NCBI GenBank assembly: GCA_903928915.1
Contig: CAIYSL010000018.1
Coordinates: 1 to 64,000 of the forward strand
DNA length: 64,000 nucleotides
Direction: 5' to 3'
From: an uncultured Syntrophobacterales bacterium
Lineage (GTDB): Bacteria; Desulfobacterota; Syntrophia; Syntrophales; UBA5619
The translations under genes and the position numbers were made by a program. The notes below the pieces were generated by a model that was given only the letters and a program-made list of their open reading frames with translations, had not been told where the DNA came from and ran no database searches. This document shows, piece after piece, positions 19,309 to 29,277 of the stretch (position 1 is its first letter; every line of letters begins with the position of its first letter).

Positions 19309-20109
19309 ATGAAAAACGACACGAGCGAAGAATCACCCATGCCCCTGACCTCCCACCTGGAGGAATTGAAGACGCGGCTCATCCGCGTCCTGATCGTGAT
19401 CGGCATCGGGTTCGGCGTCTGCTACCTGTTCAAGGACTGGTCGTTTCGGGTGATCACCCAACCCCTCGTCGACGCCATGCCCGCCCAGAGCACGATGATC
19501 TTCACGGGGCTCCCGGAGGCCTTCTTCATCCACATGAAGATCGCCTTCTTCGCTTCGCTGCTCTTGACCGCCCCCTACACCCTGTTCGAGATCTGGCGTT
19601 TCGTCTCCCCGGGGCTGTACCGCGACGAGAAGAAATACGTCCTGCCCTTCCTGTTCTTCTCCACGCTCCTGTTCGGCGGCGGCGTCCTGTTCGGCTATTA
19701 CATCGCCCTGCCCCCGGCCTTCGCGTTTTTTGTGAGTTTTTCCACTGACTTCCTCAAGCCGATGATCTCCTTCAAGGAGTATCTCAGCCTGACGTTGAAG
19801 TTTCTGTTGGCCTTCGGCCTCTGTTTCGAGATGCCGGTCTTCATGTTCTTCCTGGCGAAGCTGGGGGTGGTGAATGCGAAGATGCTGTCGAAGAAACGAC
19901 GCTACGCGATCCTCATCATCTTCATCGCCGCCGCCATCCTGACCCCCTCTCCCGACGCCATCAGCCAGATCCTGATGGCACTCCCGCTGATGGTCCTCTA
20001 CGAGGTGAGCATCGTCGTGGTGCGATTCGCCCGGAGCCCGAAGAAGCCCGCGCCGGAAGAGACGGACGAGCCGGCCGCAGAGACCAAGACGGAAGAAAAA
20101 AATCCATGA
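19309..20109 (+). CDS. tatC: Sec-independent protein translocase TatC
   Basis: MPLTSHLEELKTRLIRVLIVIGIGFG; EIWRFVSPGLYRDEKK; TPSPDAISQILMALPLMVLYEVSI. Confidence 0.95.
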   Translation: MKNDTSEESPMPLTSHLEELKTRLIRVLIVIGIGFGVCYLFKDWSFRVITQPLVDAMPAQSTMIFTGLPEAFFIHMKIAFFASLLLTAPYTLFEIWRFVSPGLYRDEKKYVLPFLFFSTLLFGGGVLFGYYIALPPAFAFFVSFSTDFLKPMISFKEYLSLTLKFLLAFGLCFEMPVFMFFLAKLGVVNAKMLSKKRRYAILIIFIAAAILTPSPDAISQILMALPLMVLYEVSIVVVRFARSPKKPAPEETDEPAAETKTEEKNP

Positions 20110-22163
20110 CACCGGTAACCCGCGCTACCCGGCGCAGGAGAACGCCCCGGCGACGCTCCCTGCTGGGCATCATCATCATCGCATCGCTGGTGGTGTTCGT
20201 CGGCGCTGCCCTTGCCGGCAGCAGCATGGTCTACTATCTGCTCCTCAAGGAGCTCCCCAGCATCGCCGCCCTGAAGGACTACCGTCCCAGCATCACCACG
20301 CGGGTCTACGCGGATAACTACGAATTGATCGACGAATTTTTCCTCGAAGACCGGAAGGTGATCAAGTACGAGGACATCCCGAAGATCGCGATCCAGGCCT
20401 TCGTCGCCGCCGAGGATGCCCGATTCTTCCAGCACAAGGGGTTCGACATGCAGAGCATGTCCCGGGCCTTCTTCAAGAATCTCGAGGCGGGCAGGATCGT
20501 CCAGGGGGGAAGCACCATCACCCAGCAGGTCGCCAAGACCCTGTACCTCTCCCCCGAGAAGAGCTACATGCGGAAGATCAAGGAGGCCCTGCTCGCCTAC
20601 AAGATCGACACCTATCTGACCAAAGAGGAGATCATCACCCTTTACCTCAACCACATCTATCTCGGCCACGGCACCTACGGGATCGAGGCCGCCTCCCAGG
20701 TATATTTCGGCAAGAGCGCCGGCGACCTGACGCTCGCGGAAGCGGCGATGCTGGCTGGCCTGCCCAAGGCCCCCAGCAACTACTCCCCCTACCTCCACCC
20801 GGAGCGGGCCTACCAGCGGCAGGCCTACGTCCTGAACCGGATGCAGGAAGACGGGTACATCACCGAGGCGCAGAAGAAGCAGGCGCTCGGCCGGGCGCTC
20901 CGCTTCCGGTCGATCAAGCCGAAGGACAAGATCGCCCCGTACTTCATCGAGAACGTCCGCCGGTACATCCAGGAGAAATACGGCAGCGACGTCCTGTACA
21001 AGGAGGGGCTCGAGGTCTACACGACCCTCAACATCCCGATGCAGAAGGCAGCGCGCGAGGCTCTGGAGCAGGGGCTCCGGGAGCTGGAGGAACGCGAAGG
21101 GTATGAAAAGGGGCTGGTCCAGGGCGCCATGCTGGCGATGGACCCCAAGACCGGCGCCGTCCGGGCGATGGTCGGGGGGCGGAACTTCAACCGCAGCGAG
21201 TTCAACCGCGCGACCCAGTCCCGGCGCCAGCCGGGGTCGGCCTTCAAGCCGCTGATCTACACGGGGGCCTTCGACAAGGGGATGACCCCCTCCACGGTGA
21301 TCGTCGACGCCCCGATCATCTACCCCGACCCCTCCAGCCCCGACGGGGTCTGGAAGCCGAAGAACTTCGACGAGAAGTTCCAGGGGCCGACGACGCTGCG
21401 CAACGGGCTGGTCCATTCGCGGAACATCATCACGATCAAGATCCTCCAGGAGATCGGCGTCGACTATGCCGCCTCGTACGCCGCCAACATGGGGATCACC
21501 TCGCCGCTGACGAAGAACCTGTCGCTGGCCCTGGGCACCTCCGGGGTCACCCTCCAGGAACTGGTGCGCGCCTACGGCGTCCTGGCGAACGAGGGGAAAC
21601 GCGTGCAGCCCTTTTTCATCGCCAAGATCGTCGATCGGACCGGTCATATCTTCGAGGAGGCGCAGGTCAAGGCGGAGCAGGTGATCGACCCCCGGATCGC
21701 CTTCATGACCAGTTACGTCATGCAGGACGTAGTCGAAAGCGGGACAGGGCAGCGGGTGAAAAAGCTGGGGCGGCCGGTCGCCGGGAAGACCGGGACGACG
21801 GACGACACGCGCGACGCCTGGTTCATGGGGTTCACCCCCTCGCTGGTCGCCGGCGTCTGGGTGGGGTTCGATCAGGAGCGGCCGCTCGGCAAGCAGGAGG
21901 TCGGCGGCCGGGCCGCGGCGCCGATCTGGCTGTACTTCGCGGAGAAGGCCCTCCAGGGGATGCCGGTCGAGGTGTTCCCCATCCCGGAGGGGATCGTATT
22001 CACCAAGGTGGACCCGAAGACCGGCGCGCCGGCCAAGCCGGCGACCCGGGGGGCGATCTTCGAATGCTTCCTCGAGGGGACCACCCCTGCCAACGCCCAG
22101 ACCGTGGACCCGGCGCACCTGCCGGGCGCAGCGGCCAAGTTCGACATGGACCCCAATTTCTGA
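20106..22163 (+). CDS. mrcA: Penicillin-binding protein 1A (transglycosylase/transpeptidase)
   Basis: GT51 AAEDARFFQHKGFD, GGSTITQQVAK; transpeptidase RRQPGSAFKPLIY, GKTGTTDDTRDAWFMGF. Confidence 0.95.
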   Translation: MTPVTRATRRRRTPRRRSLLGIIIIASLVVFVGAALAGSSMVYYLLLKELPSIAALKDYRPSITTRVYADNYELIDEFFLEDRKVIKYEDIPKIAIQAFVAAEDARFFQHKGFDMQSMSRAFFKNLEAGRIVQGGSTITQQVAKTLYLSPEKSYMRKIKEALLAYKIDTYLTKEEIITLYLNHIYLGHGTYGIEAASQVYFGKSAGDLTLAEAAMLAGLPKAPSNYSPYLHPERAYQRQAYVLNRMQEDGYITEAQKKQALGRALRFRSIKPKDKIAPYFIENVRRYIQEKYGSDVLYKEGLEVYTTLNIPMQKAAREALEQGLRELEEREGYEKGLVQGAMLAMDPKTGAVRAMVGGRNFNRSEFNRATQSRRQPGSAFKPLIYTGAFDKGMTPSTVIVDAPIIYPDPSSPDGVWKPKNFDEKFQGPTTLRNGLVHSRNIITIKILQEIGVDYAASYAANMGITSPLTKNLSLALGTSGVTLQELVRAYGVLANEGKRVQPFFIAKIVDRTGHIFEEAQVKAEQVIDPRIAFMTSYVMQDVVESGTGQRVKKLGRPVAGKTGTTDDTRDAWFMGFTPSLVAGVWVGFDQERPLGKQEVGGRAAAPIWLYFAEKALQGMPVEVFPIPEGIVFTKVDPKTGAPAKPATRGAIFECFLEGTTPANAQTVDPAHLPGAAAKFDMDPNF

Positions 22164-22233
22164 ACGCCGGGTACGCTGCGGGCCATCTTCGGCTCCGCAT
22201 CTCCCGGGCGTGTTCGTCGGAAAAGGAGGATGT

Positions 22234-23283
22234 ATGAGAAAAACGAGATTCCTGTTCGCGGGGTATGGCGTTATGGCTGCGGCGATTCTCGCCCTGGCGG
22301 TTCTCTTTGTTTCCCCGGGCAGCGCCGCCGAGTACAAGGCAGAATACAAGCTTTCCACGGTCGTCGGCAAGGCGTTCCCCTGGGGCGCCGGCGCGGAGCG
22401 CTGGGCCGATCTGGTGCGGGAAAAGACCGGCGGCCGCATCAACATCAAGATGTATCCGGGCGCGAGCCTGGTCGGCGGCGACCAGACCAAGGAATTCACC
22501 GCGCTGCGCCAGGGGGCCATCGATGTGGCGGTCGGCTCCACCATCAACTGGTCGCCCCAGATAAAAGAACTGAACCTCTTTTCCCTGCCCTTTCTGATGC
22601 CCGACTACAAGGCCATCGATGCCCTGACCCAGGGCGAGGTGGGACGGGAGATATTCAAGATCCTGGCGGGCAAGGATGTGGTGCCGCTGGCCTGGGGAGA
22701 GAACGGGTTTCGGGAACTCAGCAACTCCAAGCGACCAGTCCGGACACCAGGCGATCTGAAGGGACTCAAGATCCGCGTGGTCGGCTCTCCGCTGTACCTG
22801 GAGACCTTTACCGCCCTCGGGGCGAATCCGACCCAGATGAGCTGGGCTGATGCGGTGCCTGCTCTGGCGAGCGGCGCCGTCGACGGCCAGGAGAATCCGT
22901 TCGGCATCTACAGCGGGGCCAAGCTGGACACGGCGGCGAATCAGAAGCATCTCACCGTGTGGGGCTACGTGGCGGATCCGTTGATCTTCGTCGTCAGCCA
23001 GGCGGTCTGGAAAAGCTGGACCCCGGCGGACCAGAAGGCGGTCCGGGAAGCAGCCGAACAGGCGGCCAGGGAAGAGATCGCTATGGCCAGAAAAGGGCTG
23101 GTTGCGCCGGACGACTCGACGATCAAGGAGGTGGAGGCCCGGGGCGTCACCATCGTGCGACTGACGGATGCCGACAAACAGGCCTTCAAGAAGGCGACGC
23201 AGAAGGTGTACGAGAAGTGGGCCAAGACGGTCGGACCGGAGCTTGTCACGAAAGCGGAACAATCCATCGCGAAGCGGAAGTAG
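22234..23283 (+). CDS. TRAP transporter substrate-binding protein DctP (operon 1)
   Basis: Signal peptide; GAGAERWADLVREKTGGRINIKMYPGASLVGGD; RVVGSPLYLETFTALGANPTQMSW. Confidence 0.93.
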   Translation: MRKTRFLFAGYGVMAAAILALAVLFVSPGSAAEYKAEYKLSTVVGKAFPWGAGAERWADLVREKTGGRINIKMYPGASLVGGDQTKEFTALRQGAIDVAVGSTINWSPQIKELNLFSLPFLMPDYKAIDALTQGEVGREIFKILAGKDVVPLAWGENGFRELSNSKRPVRTPGDLKGLKIRVVGSPLYLETFTALGANPTQMSWADAVPALASGAVDGQENPFGIYSGAKLDTAANQKHLTVWGYVADPLIFVVSQAVWKSWTPADQKAVREAAEQAAREEIAMARKGLVAPDDSTIKEVEARGVTIVRLTDADKQAFKKATQKVYEKWAKTVGPELVTKAEQSIAKRK

Positions 23284-23336
23284 ACCCTCCGGAGCCGTCC
23301 GACCCGTAAGAATCGAGGCGGCTCACCTCGGCCTGC

Positions 23337-23380
23337 GGCTACCGTGCAGGTCGAGGTGTCCCGCTCGCGCCACGGTAGCC
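23337..23380. repeat. Intercistronic inverted repeat between dctP and dctQ
   Basis: GGCTACCGTG (23337-23346) ... CACGGTAGCC (23371-23380), perfect 10-bp arms. Confidence 0.7.
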
Positions 23381-23428
23381 CCGTGGAGTGCAGAGGAACA
23401 TCAGGGCGCATCACGCTGGAGCACCCCT

Positions 23429-23935
23429 ATGGCTGAACTGTGCACCCCTGCTCCGGAAGCCGGCAGACCCAAGACCCGGGTTCCCCTGAAGATCGAAGAA
23501 ACGCTCGCGGCCGCGGCCATCGCACTGCTGGCGCTGCTGACGTTCGCGAACGCCGTCGTGCGGTATGCGACCGATTTCTCCTTTGCGTTTACGGAGGAAT
23601 TTTCCCTCTTCCTCATGGTGCTCATGACGCTCTTGGGCGCCTCGAGTGTGATGGCGAAAAACGGACATCTGAACATCTCCTATCTGGTCGACCGGCTTTC
23701 GGCCCGCCGCCGCCGCTGGGTCCGGCTCGGGGCGACCGCCGCCACCGCCGCGACGTTCGCCCTGCTGGCCGTCCTGGGTGCGGTGATGGCCTATGACGAA
23801 TACCGTTACGAGGTCACCTCTCCCGGGATCGGCATCCCCACCTGGATCTATACCGTCTGGCTGCCGATCCTGTCGCTGGCGATCCTGGGCCGCACGGTCG
23901 GCCTGTTCATCCGCATCCGGAGGGGCCACGACTGA
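23429..23935 (+). CDS. TRAP transporter small permease DctQ (operon 1)
   Basis: FTEEFSLFLMVLMTLLGASSVMAKNGHLNISYLVDRLS. Confidence 0.9.
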   Translation: MAELCTPAPEAGRPKTRVPLKIEETLAAAAIALLALLTFANAVVRYATDFSFAFTEEFSLFLMVLMTLLGASSVMAKNGHLNISYLVDRLSARRRRWVRLGATAATAATFALLAVLGAVMAYDEYRYEVTSPGIGIPTWIYTVWLPILSLAILGRTVGLFIRIRRGHD

Positions 23936-25224
23936 TGCACCCTGCGCTCCTGCTGTTCGGCTGTTTCTTCCTCCTGCTCCTGTGCGGTGTGCCGATTGCC
24001 GCCTCGCTCGGCCTTGCCGGCACGGTGGTCATCGCCGTCACCGGCCTGGGAATCATGGCGGTGCCCACCAGCGTCTACACCGGCATCGCGAAATACCCGC
24101 TTCTGGCGATCCCCATGTTCGTCCTGGCCGGCGCCATCTTCGACCGTTCCGGCGTGGCTGCACGGCTGCTCCGGTTCGCCGCCTCCGTGATCGGCCAGGG
24201 CCGCGGATCGCTGGCCGTCATCACGATCCTGGTCGCCATGGTCATCGGCGGCATCTCCGGCTCGGGACCGGCCTGCACGGCGGCGGTGGGGGGGGTGATG
24301 CTCGGCGCCATGGTGCGCGCCGGCTATGCGCCGGGCTTCGCCGCCAGCGTCACCGCGGCGGCTGGCTCCACCGACATCCTGATCCCCCCCTCCGTCGCCT
24401 TCATCATCTACAGCGTACTGGTGCCTTCCGCCACGGTCCCGGCGCTGTTCGTTGCCGGCATCGTCCCGGGCCTCATCGCCGGCATCGCCCTGGTCATTCC
24501 GGCGTTTCTGCTCAGCCGATACCACGATTTCGGGAGCGCCCAAGGCAACGAACCGAAGCCGAAGTTCTGGCAGTCCTTCAAAGAGGCCTTCTGGGCGCTG
24601 ATGGCGCCGGTCCTGATTCTGGGCGGCATGCGCACCGGCTGGTTCACACCGACCGAGGCGGCGGTGATGGCCGTGTTCTACGGTCTGTTTGTCGGCGTCG
24701 CGATCTACCGCAGCCTCAGCCTCAAAGACATCGCCGAGCTGCTGGTGGAATCCGCGGAGACCTCCGCGGTCATCCTGATCGTCGTGGGGCTGGCCAGCGT
24801 CTTTGCCTGGGCGTCCAGCACGATGGGGATCGTGGACCCGATCGCAAAGGCCATCGTCTCCTTCGGCGGCGGCGAGCGGGGGGTGATGATCGTCCTGATG
24901 CTGTTTCTCGTGGTGGTGGGGATGTTCCTGGACGGGATCTCGATCTTCCTGATCTTTCTGCCCCTGTTTGTCCCGGTCGCAGAGCGGTTCTCCTGGGACC
25001 TGGTGTGGTTCGGCGTCCTGATGACCTACAACATCGCCCTGGGGCAGTTTACCCCGCCCATGGCGGTCAACCTGATGGTCAGCTGCCGGCTCGCCGGCTG
25101 CTCCATCGAATCCACCGTGCGCTGGGACGCCTGGCTGCTCCTGTCCATGTTCGCCGGCCTGGTCCTGATCATCCTCTTCCCGGCGCTGGCCCTCTGGCTG
25201 CCGAAAGTCCTGGGCTTCATGTAA
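23935..25224 (+). CDS. TRAP transporter large permease DctM (operon 1)
   Basis: GSTDILIPPSVAFIIYSVLVPSATVPALFVAGIVPGL; GQFTPPMAVNLMV. Confidence 0.93.
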   Translation: MHPALLLFGCFFLLLLCGVPIAASLGLAGTVVIAVTGLGIMAVPTSVYTGIAKYPLLAIPMFVLAGAIFDRSGVAARLLRFAASVIGQGRGSLAVITILVAMVIGGISGSGPACTAAVGGVMLGAMVRAGYAPGFAASVTAAAGSTDILIPPSVAFIIYSVLVPSATVPALFVAGIVPGLIAGIALVIPAFLLSRYHDFGSAQGNEPKPKFWQSFKEAFWALMAPVLILGGMRTGWFTPTEAAVMAVFYGLFVGVAIYRSLSLKDIAELLVESAETSAVILIVVGLASVFAWASSTMGIVDPIAKAIVSFGGGERGVMIVLMLFLVVVGMFLDGISIFLIFLPLFVPVAERFSWDLVWFGVLMTYNIALGQFTPPMAVNLMVSCRLAGCSIESTVRWDAWLLLSMFAGLVLIILFPALALWLPKVLGFM

Positions 25225-25331
25225 CGCGCCACTCAGGACGGAACCCGGAAGGCCACGATCGCTTCTTGCCGCTTTCTTTTCGCTGATCCGGCTCCGCCTG
25301 CGGGAAAGGCACGAGGTACGCCCGAGACATC

Positions 25332-25454
25332 CTACATCAGTGGCGAAAGCCGGGTGCTGAGGATCGGGAAAGCCGCGATGACGGCCGGCGATAGAACCAG
25401 CATCAGCGGAACGGGGAAGGAGCCCTGAACGATCTCCCGCGGGATAGCCACCTT
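25332..25454 (-). pseudogene. Remnant of a second dctM 3' end
   Basis: Minus-strand KVAIPREIVQGSFPVPLMLVLSPAVIAAFPILSTRLSPLM* aligns to the C-terminus of the DctM at 26106..27419 (24/39 identical by hand alignment); in-frame TAA a few codons upstream. Confidence 0.85.
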
Positions 25455-25627
25455 CAGTGATAGGATTTACCTGCCCGCAACCGTGCAGTCATCTATCGTT
25501 GTGTATCGCCCTCCCGTCGCATATCCTTTGCAGGAAACGGATGCGTGAGAGCGGTCAGCGGTGAAGGCCGGTCGATATCGGGATGCCGCGGCCGGCTCTG
25601 GGAGCGAACAGCGGAAAGGAGGTTCAT

Positions 25628-25777
25628 ATGTTATGGACGATTGCCGTCGTACTGATCATTCTGTGGCTGCTGGGGCTGGTAAGCGGCTATACCCTGGGGT
25701 CGTTTATTCACATCCTGCTGGTCATCGCCGTCATCGTCGTTTTGGTCCGGATCATCCAGGGACGGAAACCGTTCTAG
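25628..25777 (+). CDS. Small hydrophobic lmo0937-family-like membrane protein
   Basis: MLWTIAVVLIILWLLGLVSGYTLGSFIHILLVIAVIVVLVRIIQGRKPF; SD AAAGGAGG. Confidence 0.75.
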   Translation: MLWTIAVVLIILWLLGLVSGYTLGSFIHILLVIAVIVVLVRIIQGRKPF

Positions 25778-25828
25778 GCGATCGTGTCTGAATGCGGAGA
25801 CAAACCTCGGTCTGAAAGGAGCATGCCA

Positions 25829-26014
25829 ATGAAGAGATTCGTTCAAAGCATCACCACCGCATTACTGGTGGCCGTCCTGGCGGTCGGGCTCGCGGGCTGC
25901 ACGAAAGAAGGCCCGGCAGAGAAAGCAGGCAAGAAGATCGATAAGGCGATCGAAAAGGCCGGAGAACAGATCGAAAAGGTGGGCGAGAAGGTGCAGGATG
26001 CCGTAAGAAAATAG
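25829..26014 (+). CDS. Small lipoprotein with Lys/Glu amphipathic repeats
   Basis: MKRFVQSITTALLVAVLAVGLAGCTKEG lipobox then KIDKAIEKAGEQIEKVGEKVQDAVRK. Confidence 0.75.
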   Translation: MKRFVQSITTALLVAVLAVGLAGCTKEGPAEKAGKKIDKAIEKAGEQIEKVGEKVQDAVRK

Positions 26015-26067
26015 CGAACGACCGGCAATCGCGACCGAACGCCCTGCCTGCGCAGGCGCCCCGCCGC

Positions 26068-26097
26068 GATTCCCTGCCCCGGCCAGGGCAGGGAATC
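26068..26097. terminator. Bidirectional terminator-like hairpin between convergent genes
   Basis: GATTCCCTGCCC-CGGCCA-GGGCAGGGAATC, perfect 12-bp stem. Confidence 0.6.
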
Positions 26098-26105
26098 GGC
26101 CTGCC

Positions 26106-27419
26106 CTACATCAGCGAGGGGAGCCAGGTGCTCAGGATCGGGAAGGCCATGATGATGGCCAGCGAGACAAGCAGCATCAGCAGAAAGGGGAAGGAGCCCT
26201 GGAAGATCTCTTCGATCGTGGCCTTTCCGCCGAGCGACGACTTCATCGCGAACACCACCATCCCGAAAGGCGGCGTCAGCAGGCCGATCTCGATCGTGAT
26301 GATCGCGACGATGGCGAACCAGATCGGATCGTACCCCAGCTTTACCGCCACGGGGTGCATGATCGGGATCGTCAAGAGGATGATCGACACGGAATCGATG
26401 ATGCAGCCGAGGACCAGAAACACCAGGATGAACCCGAGGATGATGAAGATCGGGGCGACCGGAAGGGTCGTGGCCCACTGGCTGATCTGCGCTGCCAGGC
26501 CGGAGATGGTCAGCATCCGGCTGTACATCTGGGCGCAGATCAGCAGCATGAAGATGCTCGCGGTGGTCTGCCCCCCGTCGAGCAGCACCTGCCAGAGGTT
26601 CTTCGGATTGAGCTTCCCCTTGACGACCACCAGGATGAAGGCGCCCATCGCGCCCACGGCGCCCGCCTCGGTGGGGGTGAAGAGCCCCCCCCAGATCCCG
26701 CCCAGGACCAGCAGGATCAGGACCATGATCCCCCAAGAGACCAGGGTCTCGTTCACCATGGTCTTGACGGAAAACTCCTTTACCTCCGCAGTGACGCCGC
26801 CCAGGTGGGGCCGGAAGTAGATCATCGTCCGGATCCCCAGCGAGATGATCACGGTCACCACCAGGCCGGGGATAAACCCGGCGATGAAGAGCTTGCCGAT
26901 CGACTGCTCGGTGAGGACCCCGTAGACGATCATCAGGATGGACGGGGGGATCAGCATCCCGAGGATCGCGCTGCCGGCGATGATCCCCAGGCTGAATTTG
27001 CGGTCGTACCGCAGCCGTTCCATCTCGGGATAGGCGATCTTGGAGAAGACTGCGGCCGAGGCCACGGAGACGCCGGTGATGGCCGCGAACACGGCGTTGG
27101 CGAAGACCGTCGCGATCCCGATCCCGCCGCGGATCCGGCCCAGAAAGAACTGGGCCGTGCGGAACAGCTCCTGGGTTGCGCCCGAGAGGGTGGAAAAGAG
27201 CCCCATCAATACGAACAGCGGGATGACCGCGAATACGTAATCCATGACCGCGGAATAGGCGGTCGTCTGGAGCAGGTTGACGGCGACCGTTGCCTTGCCG
27301 GTGATCGCCCAGATCCCGATCACGCTGATCGAGGCCAGGGCCACCCCCACGTGGACGCCCAGGATGATGGCGGCAAAAAGAAACACAACCGAGATGATGG
27401 CGATCGTCAGCGGGTCCAT
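26106..27419 (-). CDS. TRAP transporter large permease DctM (operon 2)
   Basis: MDPLTIAIISVVFLFAAIILGVHVGVALASIS...; GMLIPPSILMIVYGVLTEQSIGKLFIAGFIPGL. Confidence 0.94.
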   Translation of the reverse strand: MDPLTIAIISVVFLFAAIILGVHVGVALASISVIGIWAITGKATVAVNLLQTTAYSAVMDYVFAVIPLFVLMGLFSTLSGATQELFRTAQFFLGRIRGGIGIATVFANAVFAAITGVSVASAAVFSKIAYPEMERLRYDRKFSLGIIAGSAILGMLIPPSILMIVYGVLTEQSIGKLFIAGFIPGLVVTVIISLGIRTMIYFRPHLGGVTAEVKEFSVKTMVNETLVSWGIMVLILLVLGGIWGGLFTPTEAGAVGAMGAFILVVVKGKLNPKNLWQVLLDGGQTTASIFMLLICAQMYSRMLTISGLAAQISQWATTLPVAPIFIILGFILVFLVLGCIIDSVSIILLTIPIMHPVAVKLGYDPIWFAIVAIITIEIGLLTPPFGMVVFAMKSSLGGKATIEEIFQGSFPFLLMLLVSLAIIMAFPILSTWLPSLM

Positions 27420-27946
27420 CAGCGCCCCCCCTTCTGCCCGTGCCGGATGAATGCCCCTACGCTCCGCAGCCCGATCAGCAGGAATTCGAAGGAGGTCAGC
27501 GCGGCGCCGAGCAGGACGATCGTCCGTACCGGGTAGGTGGGGACCCGCACGGGGAGCTCCCCTTCGAACTCGCCGATCCGCCAGGCCTCGATCATGTTGT
27601 CCCAGCCGGAATAGACCAAAAGACCGAACACGAAGGCCCCCAGGATCGCGGCGATCAGATCGACGAAGGCCCGCCCCCGCGGAGAGAGCCGGTCCAGGAC
27701 CACGTCCGTGCGGATGTGGCCCCCGATCTTCAGGGTGTGCGACATCTGGAGCCAGACGATCGCCACGACGGACACCTTCACGATTTCCGGGACCCCGATG
27801 ATCGGAGAATTGAACAGGACCCGGCCCAGGATGTCGCAACTGATCAGGACCATGATGACCGCGATCCAGGCTGTTCCGGCGGCGTTGAGGATCGCCATCA
27901 GCCCATGGATGATTCTCATCGGTCCGCTTTCGACTTCTGCCTGCAT
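27419..27946 (-). CDS. TRAP transporter small permease DctQ (operon 2)
   Basis: GVPEIVKVSVVAIVWLQMSHTLKIGGHIRTDVVLDRLSPRGRAFVDLI. Confidence 0.9.
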   Translation of the reverse strand: MQAEVESGPMRIIHGLMAILNAAGTAWIAVIMVLISCDILGRVLFNSPIIGVPEIVKVSVVAIVWLQMSHTLKIGGHIRTDVVLDRLSPRGRAFVDLIAAILGAFVFGLLVYSGWDNMIEAWRIGEFEGELPVRVPTYPVRTIVLLGAALTSFEFLLIGLRSVGAFIRHGQKGGR

Positions 27947-28209
27947 ACCCTATCCTTCTTTGTTCGCTCCGGGGAGCCGGGGGGCCGCTGCGGCCGAACA
28001 GGGGCGCGTAAACGGTCAGAGTCCGGGGCGGCCCGTTGTCGATCGCCCGGCCCCTGACCGCAGTGCTGCGTTCCCTGCTCCCTTGTTACCCCGCCGGCGG
28101 CCGCCGTCCCGGTGCTGTGCCTCGCGTCCGGGCCATCGGCCGCCATACCAACGCCACGCCGATCAACCTCGCACTGGCAAGGGAGACCGGCAGTTGCCGG
28201 TGGGGCAGG

Positions 28210-29277
28210 CTATTTGATCCATTCCCGCGGGAACTTGAACCCTTCCGCCTTGAGATTCCGGTAGTAGGCGGCTACGACGCCGCCCGGCATCCCGGCCTTG
28301 GTGATTTCGGCCGCCCGGTCCTTCGGGATGTCGGGAAGCGCGTTCGCCCACTTGACCTTTTCTTCCCAGGTCAGGTTCCGGACGGTGCAGCCGGCGTCCT
28401 TCATCGCCTTCACGCTGCGTTCGCCCTTGGCGGCGCCCAGCGGGGTCTGGACCAGGTGGTACTGCTTGCCCACTTCCCGGATGATCTCCTGGACCTCCTT
28501 GGGCAGCTTCTTCCAGGTGTTCTGGTTGATGGTGATCATCACGTTGGGAATGGCCCCGAAATCGGTGAACGTGTAGTACTTGGCCACTTCATGGAGCTTG
28601 AAGGAGATGATGGCGTCGGGGAACATGACCCACCCCTGGTACACGCCCGTCTGCAGCGACGTGTACGCCTCGTTCAGGTTCGACTGCACCGGCACCGCAC
28701 CGATCGCCTGCACCCAGGGGATGTTCGGCCCGGCGGCGGCGATCTTCCGCCCCTTCAGCTGCTCGACCTTTTCCCAGGGAAAGGTCGTCACGAGGTTGTA
28801 ATTGCCCACTGCGCCGGTGGCGAGGTAGACTTGGTTGTATTTCTTCTCCAGGATCTCCCTGAGCTGGGGGGTCTCGTCGAACACCTTGCGGGCCGCTTTG
28901 GCGGCCATGACCGGGTCCGGGGTTCCGAAGGGGATGAAGTAGGGGAAGTTATGGGCCATAAGCTTGGCCGGCTCGAAGGGGACGTGGAGGTCCCCGATGT
29001 CCATCAGGCCGCTTTCCACGGCCTCGAGCACCTCGCCCAGTTTCGCGATCGACCCGCCGTAGGCCTCCACCCATTCGATCTTGTGCGGTGTCTTTGCCTC
29101 TACCCGCTTCTTCACCTCGACCTGGAAGAAATCCCGCATCGGCGTGATCCAGACGGAGGCATCCACCGGGTGCCCCGCCCCGATGACCAGCCGGAACGTC
29201 TCGGCCTGGGAAGTCCCCGGCTGCAGCAACGCGACGGCCAACAGGAATACACCGATTATCCTGACAACTGTTCTCAT
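28210..29277 (-). CDS. TRAP transporter substrate-binding protein DctP (operon 2)
   Basis: Signal peptide; KIEWVEAYGGSIAKLGEVLEAVESGLMDIGDLHVPFEPAKL. Confidence 0.93.
   Translation of the reverse strand: MRTVVRIIGVFLLAVALLQPGTSQAETFRLVIGAGHPVDASVWITPMRDFFQVEVKKRVEAKTPHKIEWVEAYGGSIAKLGEVLEAVESGLMDIGDLHVPFEPAKLMAHNFPYFIPFGTPDPVMAAKAARKVFDETPQLREILEKKYNQVYLATGAVGNYNLVTTFPWEKVEQLKGRKIAAAGPNIPWVQAIGAVPVQSNLNEAYTSLQTGVYQGWVMFPDAIISFKLHEVAKYYTFTDFGAIPNVMITINQNTWKKLPKEVQEIIREVGKQYHLVQTPLGAAKGERSVKAMKDAGCTVRNLTWEEKVKWANALPDIPKDRAAEITKAGMPGGVVAAYYRNLKAEGFKFPREWIK

Noticed and set aside
19998-22547. 849-aa minus-strand ORF opposite PBP1A
   Set aside because: Shadow ORF; plus-strand PBP1A motifs are unambiguous.
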